Assembly (NCBI GenBank): GCA_016213015.1
Contig: JACRCE010000079.1
Span: forward strand, 1-37,744
DNA from: Deltaproteobacteria bacterium
GTDB lineage: Bacteria; Desulfobacterota; GWC2-55-46
Reading direction: 5' to 3'
DNA length: 37,744 bases
How positions within the stretch are numbered: position 1 is the first letter of the stretch; every line of letters starts with the position of its first letter. Positions 37,740 through 37,744 of this stretch are shown piece after piece. Both the position numbers and the translations under genes were made by a program. The notes beneath the pieces are model-generated. The model worked only from the letters and a program-made list of their open reading frames with translations, did no database searches and was not told the DNA's origin.

Positions 37740-37744
37740 GGTTA

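Overview
The window (about 37.7 kb) looks like a chromosomal contig end from a diderm, moderately GC-rich bacterium with type IV pili. MutS, GlnD, XerD, MiaB, a GH57 enzyme, a DUF151 nuclease, a PATAN-domain regulator and the pil gene order are what I would expect in a Nitrospirota (Thermodesulfovibrio-like) or deltaproteobacterium-like lineage. This placement is inference from gene content only. Nearly every chromosomal gene lies on the minus strand.

Layout from left to right: (1) 1-487, the leader-distal part of a CRISPR array with type I-C-like repeats; its cas genes and leader would lie left of the window. (2) 488-2164, an accessory strip with a BrnT/BrnA-type toxin-antitoxin pair, two decayed pieces that look like a Mu-like phage (a Mor-like helix-turn-helix and a barnase/EndoU-like nuclease tail), an 18-bp palindrome and a pair of REP-like palindromes. 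(3) 2124-14659, core genes: PilZ-receiver protein, xerD, glnD, amiC-type amidase, mutS, GH57 glycosidase, PQQ-repeat lipoprotein, PHP hydrolase. (4) 14690-16331, an AT-richer restriction-modification island with an intact DPPY methyltransferase and a broken endonuclease. (5) 16343-21171, signalling and RNA-modification genes: receiver-PATAN protein, degenerate GGDEF-like protein, DUF151 nuclease, miaB. (6) 21354-36895, a type IV pilus cluster read right to left: pilB, pilC, a pseudopilin, two tandem major-type pilins, two large membrane (GT-C-like) proteins, a small membrane protein, an ExeA-like ATPase, a TPR protein, pilM, pilN, pilO, pilP, pilQ and a SPOR protein. (7) 37076-37739, a plus-strand Phd/ParE-type toxin-antitoxin pair with its own promoter.

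The pilus genes form a nearly complete envelope machine: motor ATPase, platform, pilins, PilMNOP alignment complex, secretin and peptidoglycan-interacting accessories. The retraction ATPase and prepilin peptidase are not in the window. Recognisable sigma-70-type promoters precede pilB, the pilin pair, the ExeA-like operon and the PilZ gene.

The most unusual signal is a family of at least seven intergenic hairpins built from tandem 7-nt units of the form GGTTNNN and their complements. Each lies just behind the stop codon of a minus-strand gene: amiC, GH57, the broken endonuclease, SPOR, pilO, the GT39-like gene and pilB. Other points of interest are two CRISPR spacers that are the same protospacer with one SNP, the phage-derived wreckage next to the CRISPR array, and inverted copies of a dispersed repeat on both sides of the receiver-PATAN gene.
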